DNA of 48,646 bases from Rubrivivax sp. (GTDB taxonomy: Bacteria > Pseudomonadota > Gammaproteobacteria > Burkholderiales > Burkholderiaceae_C). Positions 28,206-37,069 of the stretch are shown here, in pieces (position 1 is the stretch's first letter; each line of letters begins with the position of its first letter). The stretch covers positions 1 through 48,646 of the forward strand of contig JAJAZC010000121.1 of the NCBI GenBank assembly GCA_026785885.1. Reading direction: 5' to 3'. The notes under the pieces were generated by a model. The model ran no database searches and was not told the origin of the DNA. It saw only the letters and a list, made by a program, of their open reading frames with translations. The translations under genes and the position numbers were made by a program.

Positions 28206-29210
28206 ATGAACCGCATCGACCGCATCAATATCGACCGCCGCCAGGCGCTCATCGGCGGCACCGCCACCCTCGCCAGCATGCTGGCCACACCCTGGGTGCA
28301 GGCGCAGGCCGGCTGGCCCAGCAAGCCCGTGACCATCGTCGTGCCCTTCCCGCCCGGCGGCGGCACCGACGCCTTTGCACGGCCGCTGTTTGCCGCGATG
28401 ACGCGCAACCTGGGCAAGCAGTTCGTCATCGACAACAAGGGCGGCGCCGGCGGCACGCTGGGCGCGAGCCTGGCGGCCAAGGCCGCACCCGACGGCACCA
28501 CCTTCTTCATGGGCGCGGTGCACCACGCGATCGCGCCCAGCATGTACCCGAAGCTCGACTACAACATCGAGACCGACTTCATCCCCGTGGGCTTGGTCAG
28601 CAGCGTGCCGCAGGTCATCGTCGTCAACCCACAAAAAGTTGCGGCCACGACGCTGCCGCAGCTGCTGGAGTTGCTGCGCAAGAACCCGGGCCGGCTCAAT
28701 TACGGCTCGGCCGGCAACGGCACCAGCCACCACCTGGCCGGCGAGCTGTTCAAGCTGCAGACCAAGACCTTCATCACGCACATTCCCTACCGCGGCGCCG
28801 GGCCGGCGCTGCAGGATTTGATTGCCGGCCAGGTCGACCTGATGTTCGACGGCCTGGGCTCCAGCGCCACGCACATCAAGAGCGGCAGGCTGCGCGCCAT
28901 CGCCGTGGCCAGCGACAAGCGAGCACCCGGCTTCCCCGACGTTCCGACCTCGGTGGACGGCGGCGTGCCGACCTACCGGGTGGCCACCTGGTACGGCATC
29001 TGGGCGCCCAAAGGCACGCCGCGCGAAGCCATGCAGGCCATGGCCGCCGAGATGCGCAAGGCCCTGAACGCAGACGATTTACGGACCATGTGGACCGGCC
29101 TGGGCACCGAGACGCCCAACCTGTGGGGCGATGACTTCGGCAGGTTCGTCGGTGCCGAGGTCAAGCGCTGGGCCGAGGTGGTCAAAAACTCCGGCGCCCG
29201 GCTGGATTGA
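28206..29210 (+). CDS. Bug/TctC family tripartite tricarboxylate receptor (periplasmic binding protein)
   Basis: Signal sequence; WPSKPVTIVVPFPPGGGTDAFARPL; HIPYRGAGPALQDLIAGQVDLMFDG. Confidence 0.92.
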   Translation: MNRIDRINIDRRQALIGGTATLASMLATPWVQAQAGWPSKPVTIVVPFPPGGGTDAFARPLFAAMTRNLGKQFVIDNKGGAGGTLGASLAAKAAPDGTTFFMGAVHHAIAPSMYPKLDYNIETDFIPVGLVSSVPQVIVVNPQKVAATTLPQLLELLRKNPGRLNYGSAGNGTSHHLAGELFKLQTKTFITHIPYRGAGPALQDLIAGQVDLMFDGLGSSATHIKSGRLRAIAVASDKRAPGFPDVPTSVDGGVPTYRVATWYGIWAPKGTPREAMQAMAAEMRKALNADDLRTMWTGLGTETPNLWGDDFGRFVGAEVKRWAEVVKNSGARLD

Positions 29211-29230
29211 CACCCAAGGCGCAATCCGAG

Positions 29231-30784
29231 ATGACGCCCGAGAACCACAACCTCTTCACCGCGCTGCGCGCCGCCTTCCCGGCCGACCTGGACAGCACCG
29301 CCATCGAGACCGCCGACACGGCGACGCCGCTGCACTACAGCTGGCGCGACCTGGACTGCGGCAGCGCGATGATGGCCAACCTGATCGACGCGCTGGAGCT
29401 GCCGCCGGCTTCCCGCGTGGCGGTGCAGGTCGACAAGAGCGTCGAAGCGCTCATGCTGTACCTGGCCGTGCTGCGTGCAGGCCACGTCTTCCTGCCGCTG
29501 AACACGGCGTACCAGGCGGCCGAGATCGCGTACTTCATCGGCAATGCCGAGCCGGCGCTGGTGGTGTGTGCGGGCAAGAACTTCGGCTGGGTCAGCAAGC
29601 TGGCTTTCCAGGCCGGCACGAAGAACGTTTTCACGCTCAACGACGACCGCACCGGCACGCTGCTGCAGCGTGCCGCACACCACAGCACGCAGCACGCGCC
29701 GGCCGAGCGCAGCGCCGACGACCTGGCCGCCATCCTCTACACCAGCGGCACGACAGGGCGCAGCAAGGGCGCGATGCTGACGCACGGCAACCTGCTGTCG
29801 AACGCGCGCGTGCTGAGGGACGCGTGGGGCTGGCAAACGGCTGCAGACGGCGGTGACGTGCTGATCCACGCGCTGCCCATCTTCCACGTGCACGGCCTGT
29901 TCGTGGCCAGCCACGGCGCGCTGATCAACGGCAGCAAGATGATCTGGTTTTCGCGCTTCGAGCCGCGCGCCGTGGCGGCCCGGCTGCCCGAGGCCACCGT
30001 GTTCATGGGTGTGCCTACGCTGTACGTGCGGCTGCTGGCCGAGCCGGGCTTCGGCAAGGAAGCCTGCAGCCGGATGCGCCTCTTCGTCAGCGGGTCTGCG
30101 CCGCTGCTGCTGGAGACCTTCCACGAATTCCGCACGCGCACCGGCCACACCCTGCTCGAGCGTTACGGCATGAGCGAGACGGTGATGCTCACCAGCAACC
30201 CCTACCGCCCAGAAAGCGCGCGCCGCGGCGGCACCGTGGGCCCGGCGCTGCCCGGCGTGGGTGTGCGCGTGCATGGCGACAACGGCCAGCCGCTGCCGGC
30301 CGGCAAGATCGGCCACATCGAAGTGCGCGGCCCCAACGTGTTCAAGGGCTACTGGAAGATGCCGGAGAAGACCGCGGCCGAGTTCACTGCCGACGGCTGG
30401 TTCAAGACCGGCGACGTGGGCCAGATCAGCGCCGACGGCGGGGTCACCATCGTCGGCCGCAGCAAGGACCTCATCATCACCGGCGGCTACAACGTCTACC
30501 CGGCCGAGATCGAGGGCTTCATCAACGACATGCCCGGCGTGGCCGAGAGCGCGGTGGTGGGCGTGCCGCACCCCGACTTCGGCGAGGCCGTGGTGGCGGT
30601 GGTGGTGCCCAAAGCCGGCGCCACGTTGAACGGCGCCGACATCGCCGCCCGGCTCAAAGGCCGGATCGCCAACTTCAAGGTGCCCAAGCTGGTGGAGGTG
30701 GCGCCCGACCTGCCGCGCAACGCCATGGGCAAGGTGCAGAAGAGTCTGTTGCGCGAGCGGCACCAGGGACTCTTCGCACGGTGA
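29231..30784 (+). CDS. matB: malonyl-CoA synthetase-like AMP-dependent acyl-CoA ligase (MatB family)
   Basis: YTSGTTGRSKGAMLTHGN, RYGMSETVM, GRSKDLIITGGYNVYPAEIE, AMGKVQK. Confidence 0.82.
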   Translation: MTPENHNLFTALRAAFPADLDSTAIETADTATPLHYSWRDLDCGSAMMANLIDALELPPASRVAVQVDKSVEALMLYLAVLRAGHVFLPLNTAYQAAEIAYFIGNAEPALVVCAGKNFGWVSKLAFQAGTKNVFTLNDDRTGTLLQRAAHHSTQHAPAERSADDLAAILYTSGTTGRSKGAMLTHGNLLSNARVLRDAWGWQTAADGGDVLIHALPIFHVHGLFVASHGALINGSKMIWFSRFEPRAVAARLPEATVFMGVPTLYVRLLAEPGFGKEACSRMRLFVSGSAPLLLETFHEFRTRTGHTLLERYGMSETVMLTSNPYRPESARRGGTVGPALPGVGVRVHGDNGQPLPAGKIGHIEVRGPNVFKGYWKMPEKTAAEFTADGWFKTGDVGQISADGGVTIVGRSKDLIITGGYNVYPAEIEGFINDMPGVAESAVVGVPHPDFGEAVVAVVVPKAGATLNGADIAARLKGRIANFKVPKLVEVAPDLPRNAMGKVQKSLLRERHQGLFAR

Positions 30785-31176
30785 ACGCCGCAGCCGACCC
30801 CGTAAGCCCCGCGGCGTTGCCTCTGGCGCCCTACCGCTGCCCGCGCTGCGGCGGCAGTTTCACTTGCGGCGCGGCCGGGCCGGCGCATTGCGCCTGCACC
30901 ACGGTGACATCGAGCGAAGCGCTGCAAGCCGCGCTGCGCGAGCGCTACAGCGGCTGCCCGCGCCTACGCTGCCTGCAGCAGCTGGAGGCCGAGGTTGCCG
31001 TCAACACAAGCGACAGCGCACCAGCTGGTCAGCGCACGGCGGGCAGCGGCTGCGCCTGTTGCAGCTGCGCCGGCGTCAGCGAAGCCGTCGACACCAGCTG
31101 CAGCTGCAGCGTCTGCGCGCCGCTGGTCTTTGGCGCAGACGCCTGCAGCTGTGCGTTGACCGCATCGGGAAAGTAG
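30781..31176 (+). CDS. cysteine-rich CWC-like small protein (3' end uncertain)
   Basis: YRCPRCGGSFTCGAAGPAHCACTTV...LRERYSGC..RCLQQL; GTGA overlap with the ligase; 3' part overlaps the opposite-strand lipoprotein. Confidence 0.5.
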   Translation: MNAAADPVSPAALPLAPYRCPRCGGSFTCGAAGPAHCACTTVTSSEALQAALRERYSGCPRLRCLQQLEAEVAVNTSDSAPAGQRTAGSGCACCSCAGVSEAVDTSCSCSVCAPLVFGADACSCALTASGK

Positions 31177-31541
31177 TACATCGCCCCGGTCACCGGGTCC
31201 ACGGCCAGCATGCCGATGAAGCCGCCGAAGAGGATGTTGCCGATGTACCAGCCGCTCATCGTGCCGGTGACGGTGATCTCTTGCGGCGCGAAGCCGTCTT
31301 TGCTGTAGCTGACGGTGTAGGTTTCGGACTTGAAGTAACCGGCGCCGCGCTTGAGCGTCAGCGACACCGGCGTCATGCCGCTGTGGACCTTTTCGCCAGC
31401 GCGGTTGGTAACCGTGATCGCGGCACCCTCAGGCACGCTCTGGAAGGACACCGGCTGCGTCTGGCCGTTGAAGATCGTGGCGCAGGCGGACAGGCTCACA
31501 ACTGCGGTGAGCACGGTGGCAGCGCGGGTAGCAAACTTCAT
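31029..31541 (-). CDS. PEGA-like lipoprotein
   Basis: MKFATRAATVLTAVVSLSACATIFNG lipobox; VPEGAAITVTNRAGEKVHSGMTPVSLTLKRG. Confidence 0.78.
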   Translation of the reverse strand: MKFATRAATVLTAVVSLSACATIFNGQTQPVSFQSVPEGAAITVTNRAGEKVHSGMTPVSLTLKRGAGYFKSETYTVSYSKDGFAPQEITVTGTMSGWYIGNILFGGFIGMLAVDPVTGAMYYFPDAVNAQLQASAPKTSGAQTLQLQLVSTASLTPAQLQQAQPLPAVR

Positions 31542-31669
31542 GGCAAGGGGCTTGGGGTGACGAAAGGGACCCGCAGACTACCTGGCCACCGTTGCGGCCT
31601 AACCCCCAAGGTTCACAACTTTCCGCTTTGATCGACCCGGCGCGCTGCGCGCTGGTCCCAGCGCTGGCA

Positions 31670-32299
31670 TCAGGCCGGGCGCACGACACCCTGAGGCGCC
31701 GCACCCGCCGCATCCCACGCCGGCCCGGCGGACCAGGCGCCGCCGAGCAGTGCATCGCGCAGCATGGGCAGGCTCTCCAGGCCCCAGTACAAACGGCCAT
31801 CCAGCTCCAGCGTCGGCACACCGAACAAGCCGGCCGCCACAGCGGCGTCGGTGTGGCTGCGCAACTCGGCTTTGACATCGGTGCCGTCGGGGTCGCGCGC
31901 GGGTGCCAGCGTGTCGCGCAGCGTGGCCAGACGTTCTGGGTCCAGCGCATCCAGCCCGCCCTGCCACACGTGCGCCAGCGCAGCTTCGACGGTGCGGCGA
32001 TTGGGCCCGGCAGCGAGCAGCAGACGCAGGATGGGCAGTGGGTTGAACGGGTGCTGGGCCGGCGTTTGCAGCGCGATGCCGTGTTGCTGCGCCAGCCAAT
32101 ACACATGGCGAAAGATCCACGCGCGCTTGGGCTCGATCTCGGCCGGGCCCTTGTGTGCGTGCGCCTTGAGCAGCGCGGCAAACAGCAGCGGCCGGTATTC
32201 GACCGCGTAGCTGCAATCTTCCAGCACCTGCGGCAGGCGGTGGAAAGCCAGGTGCACGTAAGGCGAGATGACGTCGAAGTGGAAGACGATGTGTTTCAT
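31670..32299 (-). CDS. DsbA-family 2-hydroxychromene-2-carboxylate isomerase-like protein
   Basis: MKHIVFHFDVISPYVHLAFHRLPQVLED...VFGVPTLELDGRLYWGLESLPMLRDAL. Confidence 0.85.
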   Translation of the reverse strand: MKHIVFHFDVISPYVHLAFHRLPQVLEDCSYAVEYRPLLFAALLKAHAHKGPAEIEPKRAWIFRHVYWLAQQHGIALQTPAQHPFNPLPILRLLLAAGPNRRTVEAALAHVWQGGLDALDPERLATLRDTLAPARDPDGTDVKAELRSHTDAAVAAGLFGVPTLELDGRLYWGLESLPMLRDALLGGAWSAGPAWDAAGAAPQGVVRPA

Positions 32300-32354
32300 G
32301 CGATGTCTCGTCAGCCCGTTTGCCGCTTTCTGCGCGCCGGTTCGCCAGTCTCGA

Positions 32355-32588
32355 TCAGCCCGCGGTGCCGCCGCTGCGCTGGGTGCCTGGCGCGGCTTCG
32401 GCCGGGTGCAGGCGGCGCCACTGCACACGGCGCTCGGCCAACTGGCGCCACACGACGCGCTTTTCATCGTCGTCCAGCAGCGACCAGACACCGATCTCGT
32501 CCAGCGTGCGCAGGCAGCCTTCGCACCAGCCGGTGGCCGTGTCGACGCGGCACACGTCGATGCAGGGGCTGGCGACTGCTCCGCTCAC
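32355..32588 (-). CDS. DUF1289 domain protein
   Basis: SPCIDVCRVDTATGWCEGCLRTLDEI...W cysteine pattern. Confidence 0.85.
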   Translation of the reverse strand: MSGAVASPCIDVCRVDTATGWCEGCLRTLDEIGVWSLLDDDEKRVVWRQLAERRVQWRRLHPAEAAPGTQRSGGTAG

Positions 32589-33523
32589 GACACCGCAACC
32601 TGCGCTGCCGCAGCGCGCTTGGCCAGCACCGCACGGCTGACGTGTGACACCGGCGCGCGGCCCAGCACGGTGCTGATGGCGGCTGCAGCGTCGACCAGCA
32701 GGTCGAGGTCCAGCCCGGTGGCTATGCCCATGCCGTGCAGCATGAAGACCACGTCTTCAGTCGCCACGTTGCCGGTTGCGCCTTTGGCGTAGGGGCAGCC
32801 GCCGAGGCCGGCGATGCTGGTGTCGAAGGTGTGCAGACCCATCTGCAGGCAGGCCAGGATGTTGGCCAGCGCCTGGCCGTAGGTGTCGTGGAAATGGCCG
32901 CTGACCTCGCCCACCGGGTAGTGCTTCAAGGCCCGCTCGATGGCTGCCTGCACGGCGCGCGGCGTGCCCACGCCGATGGTGTCGGCAATGCCGCAGTGGT
33001 CGACGCCGATCTGCTTCATCAGGCGCACCACGTGCTCGACCTCATCCGGCGTCACCGCGCCCTGGTAAGGGCAGCCGAGCGCGCAGGACACCGCGCCGCG
33101 CACCTTGAGCCCGGCTTCGTGCGCAGCGGCCACCACCGGCGCAAAGCGCTGCAGGCTCACCTCGATGCTGCAGTTGATGTTGCGTTGGCTGAATGCTTCA
33201 CTCGCCGCGCCGAAGACGACGAACTCGTCGGGCCAGCGCGCGCGTGGCAGCGCCAGCGCCGCCTGCAGGCCCTGCAGGTTGGGCGTCAGCACGGCATAGC
33301 GCACACCGGGCCGGCGCTGGATGCCGGCCAGCACCTGGGCGTTGTCGGCCATCTGCGGCACCCACTTCGGGCTCACGAAGCTGGTGACTTCGATCTCTCG
33401 GCAGCCGGCGGCCTGCAGAGCGTGAACCAGCGCGATCTTGTCTGCAGCGGCTACGACCTGGGCTTCGTTTTGCAGCCCGTCGCGCGGGCCGACATCGACG
33501 AGGGTGACGTGGTCGGGAATCAT
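32585..33523 (-). CDS. liuE: hydroxymethylglutaryl-CoA lyase
   Basis: VDVGPRDGLQNE, EVTSFVSPKWVPQMAD, GGCPYAKGATGNVATEDV. Confidence 0.93.
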   Translation of the reverse strand: MIPDHVTLVDVGPRDGLQNEAQVVAAADKIALVHALQAAGCREIEVTSFVSPKWVPQMADNAQVLAGIQRRPGVRYAVLTPNLQGLQAALALPRARWPDEFVVFGAASEAFSQRNINCSIEVSLQRFAPVVAAAHEAGLKVRGAVSCALGCPYQGAVTPDEVEHVVRLMKQIGVDHCGIADTIGVGTPRAVQAAIERALKHYPVGEVSGHFHDTYGQALANILACLQMGLHTFDTSIAGLGGCPYAKGATGNVATEDVVFMLHGMGIATGLDLDLLVDAAAAISTVLGRAPVSHVSRAVLAKRAAAAQVAVS

Positions 33524-33568
33524 CTGGTCAAGCCTACAGGGACACGTGGTGGGGGGCCGCGCCCGGGG

Positions 33569-35653
33569 TCATGGCGCGGCTGCGGCTGATACGGCGGCGT
33601 CCACGGCGCCCAGCCGCAACAGCGCCCCGCCTTCGGGCACCTGGTCGCCCACGCCGTACAACAGCTCTTCGATCACGCCGTCGTGCGGCGCGCTGATGGT
33701 GTGCTCCATCTTCATCGCCTCCATCACCGCCAGCGCCTGGCCGCGCTGCACGCGGTCACCGGCGCGGACCAGAAAGGACACGACCTTGCCCGGCATCGGC
33801 GCGGTCAGGCGGCCCGCCTCCTGAGCGCTGTCGCCGGCATGCGCAATCGGATCGAACCGCGCCAGCAGCGCGCTGCCCTGGGGCGCGAACACGGCATAAC
33901 GGTCACCATGCGCGTACACAGCCAGCGTGCGGCGGTCGTCGCCCAATTGCACGTCGAAGCGCGCGTCGCCCAGCAGCTGCGTCATCAGCGGCCAGCTCTG
34001 GCCATCGATCTGCAGCCGCGTGGCGCCGTCGTGCAGCCGCGTCAGCGTCGCGTGCAGCGTTGGCTGCGCCGGCTCGCCTTCAGCCACCAGATCGAGCCGG
34101 CGCTGCGCACCGCCATGCAGCCGCCAGCCGTCGCGCCGGCTCCAGGGGTCGGCGTCCTGCAGCGCCGCCTCGGCGGCCAGGCGGTGTGCGGCCACACCGG
34201 CGGCAGCCCAGGCCGCGGCAAGCGGCGGCACTTCGAACAGCGCCGCGTGTTCGCGCTCGATCAACGCGGTATCCAGATCGGCGCTGGCGAAAGCCCGGCT
34301 CGCGACCACACGGCGCAGGAAAGCGACGTTGGTGGCCAGGCCCATGATGTGCGTGCCGGCCAGTGCCGTGGCCAGCCGCGCCAGCGCTTGCGCGCGGTCT
34401 TCGCCCCAGACCACGAGCTTGGCAATCATGCTGTCGTAGTGCGGGCTGATCGCATCGCCTTCGCGCACGCCGCTGTCCACACGCGGCAGCGCATCGCTGC
34501 GCTCGAAGGCCACGTGCTGCGGCCAGCGTGCGATATGCAGCGTGCCGGTGGCGGGCAGAAAGTTGGCATCCGGGTTTTCGGCGCAGATGCGCGCTTCGAT
34601 CGCGTGGCCGCGCATCGTGAGCTGGTCTTGACGCAGGGGCAGCGGCTCGCCGGCGGCCACGCGCAATTGCCACTCGACGAGGTCCAGCCCGGTGATGGCT
34701 TCCGTCACCGGGTGCTCGACCTGCAGCCGCGTGTTCATCTCCATGAAGTAAAAGCGCAGGTCGCTGCTGTCGCTGCTGTCGCTGTTGTCGCTGCTATTGC
34801 CGCCGTCATCGGCAGGCTCGGCGATGAACTCCACCGTGCCGGCGCCGACATAGCCCACCGCGCGCGCGGCAGCCACCGCAGCGGCGCCCATCTCGGCACG
34901 GCGCTCGGCGCTGATGCCGGGTGCGGGCGCTTCTTCCAGCACTTTCTGGTGGCGGCGCTGCACGCTGCAGTCGCGCTCGAAGAGGTGGATGCAGTGGCCG
35001 TGCGCATCACCGAAGACCTGAATCTCGATGTGCCGCGGCCGCCGCACATAACGCTCGACAAGCACGTGTTGATCGCCGAAGCTATTCAGCGCCTCGCGCT
35101 GGCAGGCAGCCAGTGCGGCGATGAAATCGCTGGCCCGGTCGACACGCCGCATGCCCTTGCCACCGCCACCCGCACTTGCCTTGATCAGCACCGGGTAGCC
35201 GATCTGCGCGGCCTGCGCGGCCAGGAAGGCCGGCTCGTTGTTGCCGCCGTGGTAGCCGGGCACCAGCGGCACGCCGGCTTGGGCCATCAGCGACTTGGCT
35301 GCGCTCTTGCTGCCCATGGCCGCAATGGCTTCGGGCGGCGGGCCGACGAAGACCAGGCCGGCGGCAGCGCAGGCGCGCGCGAAAACCTCGTTCTCGCTCA
35401 AGAAGCCGTAGCCTGGATGCACGGCCTGCGCCCCTGTGGCCTGCGCGGCTTCGATGATGCGGTGCATCACCAGGTAGCTGTCGCGCGGCGCGTTGCTGCC
35501 GACGCGCACGGCTTCATCGCAGGCGCGCACGTGGCGCGCTTGCGCGTCGGCGTCGGAGTACACCGCCACCGTGCGCACGCCGAGGCGGCGGGCCGTGGCT
35601 GCCACGCGGCAGGCAATTTCACCGCGGTTGGCGATCAGTATCTTCGTGAACAT
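33569..35653 (-). CDS. liuD: methylcrotonyl-CoA carboxylase biotin-containing (alpha) subunit
   Basis: Biotin carboxylase (MFTKILIANRGEIACRV, FYFMEMNTRLQVEHPVTE) and biotinyl site VMEAMKMEH; in a liu operon. Confidence 0.9.
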   Translation of the reverse strand: MFTKILIANRGEIACRVAATARRLGVRTVAVYSDADAQARHVRACDEAVRVGSNAPRDSYLVMHRIIEAAQATGAQAVHPGYGFLSENEVFARACAAAGLVFVGPPPEAIAAMGSKSAAKSLMAQAGVPLVPGYHGGNNEPAFLAAQAAQIGYPVLIKASAGGGGKGMRRVDRASDFIAALAACQREALNSFGDQHVLVERYVRRPRHIEIQVFGDAHGHCIHLFERDCSVQRRHQKVLEEAPAPGISAERRAEMGAAAVAAARAVGYVGAGTVEFIAEPADDGGNSSDNSDSSDSSDLRFYFMEMNTRLQVEHPVTEAITGLDLVEWQLRVAAGEPLPLRQDQLTMRGHAIEARICAENPDANFLPATGTLHIARWPQHVAFERSDALPRVDSGVREGDAISPHYDSMIAKLVVWGEDRAQALARLATALAGTHIMGLATNVAFLRRVVASRAFASADLDTALIEREHAALFEVPPLAAAWAAAGVAAHRLAAEAALQDADPWSRRDGWRLHGGAQRRLDLVAEGEPAQPTLHATLTRLHDGATRLQIDGQSWPLMTQLLGDARFDVQLGDDRRTLAVYAHGDRYAVFAPQGSALLARFDPIAHAGDSAQEAGRLTAPMPGKVVSFLVRAGDRVQRGQALAVMEAMKMEHTISAPHDGVIEELLYGVGDQVPEGGALLRLGAVDAAVSAAAAP
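34760..34800. repeat. 9-bp-type tandem repeat (TCGCTGCTG) encoding SSD repeats in liuD
   Basis: tcgctgctgtcgctgctgtcgctgttgtcgctgcta read directly. Confidence 0.88.
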
Positions 35654-35663
35654 GGCACGTCCT

Positions 35664-36290
35664 TCAAGCCGCCGCCGGGCTGGGTTTGAACAGCCGCCGC
35701 AGCAGCGCGCGCAGCACTTTGAACAGCACGACGATGGTGGTGAGCGCGATCAGCACCATCACCACCAAGAGCGGCCAGAACCAGGCCGGGTGCTCGTAGG
35801 CCAGCCACAGCATCACCGGCACCGCGGCATCGCCGGCCAGCGACATTGCAATGTTGGAAAACGGCTCCGGCGATGTGTTGACCGCTGCTCGCGAGGTGAT
35901 CTTGGCGGTGTGCGACGTGGCCGCCAGCGTGCCGCCGGCGAGTGCAGCGATCAGCGCCCAGCTGGCAGAGTCACCACCCAGGCCCCCGAAGGCGCCGGCT
36001 GCCAGCGCTGCACCCGCGGGTATGCGGATCACGGTGTGCACGGTGTCCCACAGGGAATCGACGAAAGGAATCTTGTCGGCAACAAATTCCACCATCAGCA
36101 TCAGCCCGCTGGCGCCCAGCACCCAGGGGTTCTGCAGCACCTGCAAGCCGGCGGGTAGCGGCACCCAGCCCAGGGTGCCCACCAGGCCGGTGATGAAGAC
36201 CACCGCATACAGCCGCAGCCCGCTGGCCCAGCCGAGTGCAGCGGCCATCGCGGCCAATGCGGACACATCGAGCGCACTGCCGATGTTCAT
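35664..36290 (-). CDS. DUF4126-like membrane protein
   Basis: ALGWASGLRLYAVVFITGLVGTLG...FVADKIPFVDSLWDTVHTVIRIPAGAALA. Confidence 0.82.
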   Translation of the reverse strand: MNIGSALDVSALAAMAAALGWASGLRLYAVVFITGLVGTLGWVPLPAGLQVLQNPWVLGASGLMLMVEFVADKIPFVDSLWDTVHTVIRIPAGAALAAGAFGGLGGDSASWALIAALAGGTLAATSHTAKITSRAAVNTSPEPFSNIAMSLAGDAAVPVMLWLAYEHPAWFWPLLVVMVLIALTTIVVLFKVLRALLRRLFKPSPAAA

Positions 36291-37069
36291 CGCCAGCCGG
36301 GCTCACGTTTGTCGAGAAAGGCTTTGACGCCTTCGCGCCCTTCGTCGCTGGCACGGATGTCGGCGATGCGGCGGGCCGTCTCGTCGCGCAGCGCGGCGTC
36401 GATGGCGCGGCCTTCGATGTCCTGCACCAGACGTTTGCAGGCCCGCACCGCGGCCGGCCCGTTGGCCACCAGCGCGCTGACGATGCCGGCGACCGTGCTG
36501 TCCAATCGATCGGCCGCCGCGACCTCGTGCACCAAGCCCAGAACCTGCGCCTGCGCAGCGCTGAAGCGCTCGGCGGTAAGGAAGTAGCGGCGCGAAGCCT
36601 GCACGCCCAAAGCGCGTACGACATAGGGGCCGATGGTGGCCGGCAGCAAACCGAGCCGCGCTTCGCTCAAGCAGAAGTGCGCGCCCTCGGCGGCCACCAG
36701 CACATCGCACACGGCAGCCAGGCCGACACCACCGGCATAACAGTCACCCTGGATGCGGCCGACCAGCGGCACCGGGCAGGTCGCCAGCGTCCACAGCATC
36801 TGCGCCAGCGCCGAGGCATCGGCGTGGTTCTGCTGCCAGTCGTAGTCGGCCATGCGGCGCATCCAGGCCAGATCGGCGCCGGCGCAAAAGGCTTTGCCGT
36901 GCCCACCCAGCACGATGGCGCGCAGATCACGGTCGGCACCCAGCATCGTGAAAGCGGCCGTCAGCTCGGCGATGACGCCGTCGTTGAAGGCGTTGCGGAC
37001 GTCGGGGCGGTTCAGCCAGACCTCGGCGACATGCGCGCTGGTGCGGCGGATGTCCAGCGTTGTGCTCAT
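36287..37069 (-). CDS. liuC: enoyl-CoA hydratase/isomerase family (probable methylglutaconyl-CoA hydratase)
   Basis: NRPDVRNAFNDGVIAEL, GKAFCAGADLAWM, GDCYAGGVGLAAVCDV. Confidence 0.87.
   Translation of the reverse strand: MSTTLDIRRTSAHVAEVWLNRPDVRNAFNDGVIAELTAAFTMLGADRDLRAIVLGGHGKAFCAGADLAWMRRMADYDWQQNHADASALAQMLWTLATCPVPLVGRIQGDCYAGGVGLAAVCDVLVAAEGAHFCLSEARLGLLPATIGPYVVRALGVQASRRYFLTAERFSAAQAQVLGLVHEVAAADRLDSTVAGIVSALVANGPAAVRACKRLVQDIEGRAIDAALRDETARRIADIRASDEGREGVKAFLDKREPGWR

Noticed and set aside
33683-35689. 668-aa plus-strand ORF opposite liuD
   Set aside because: Shadow ORF of the biotin carboxylase gene.
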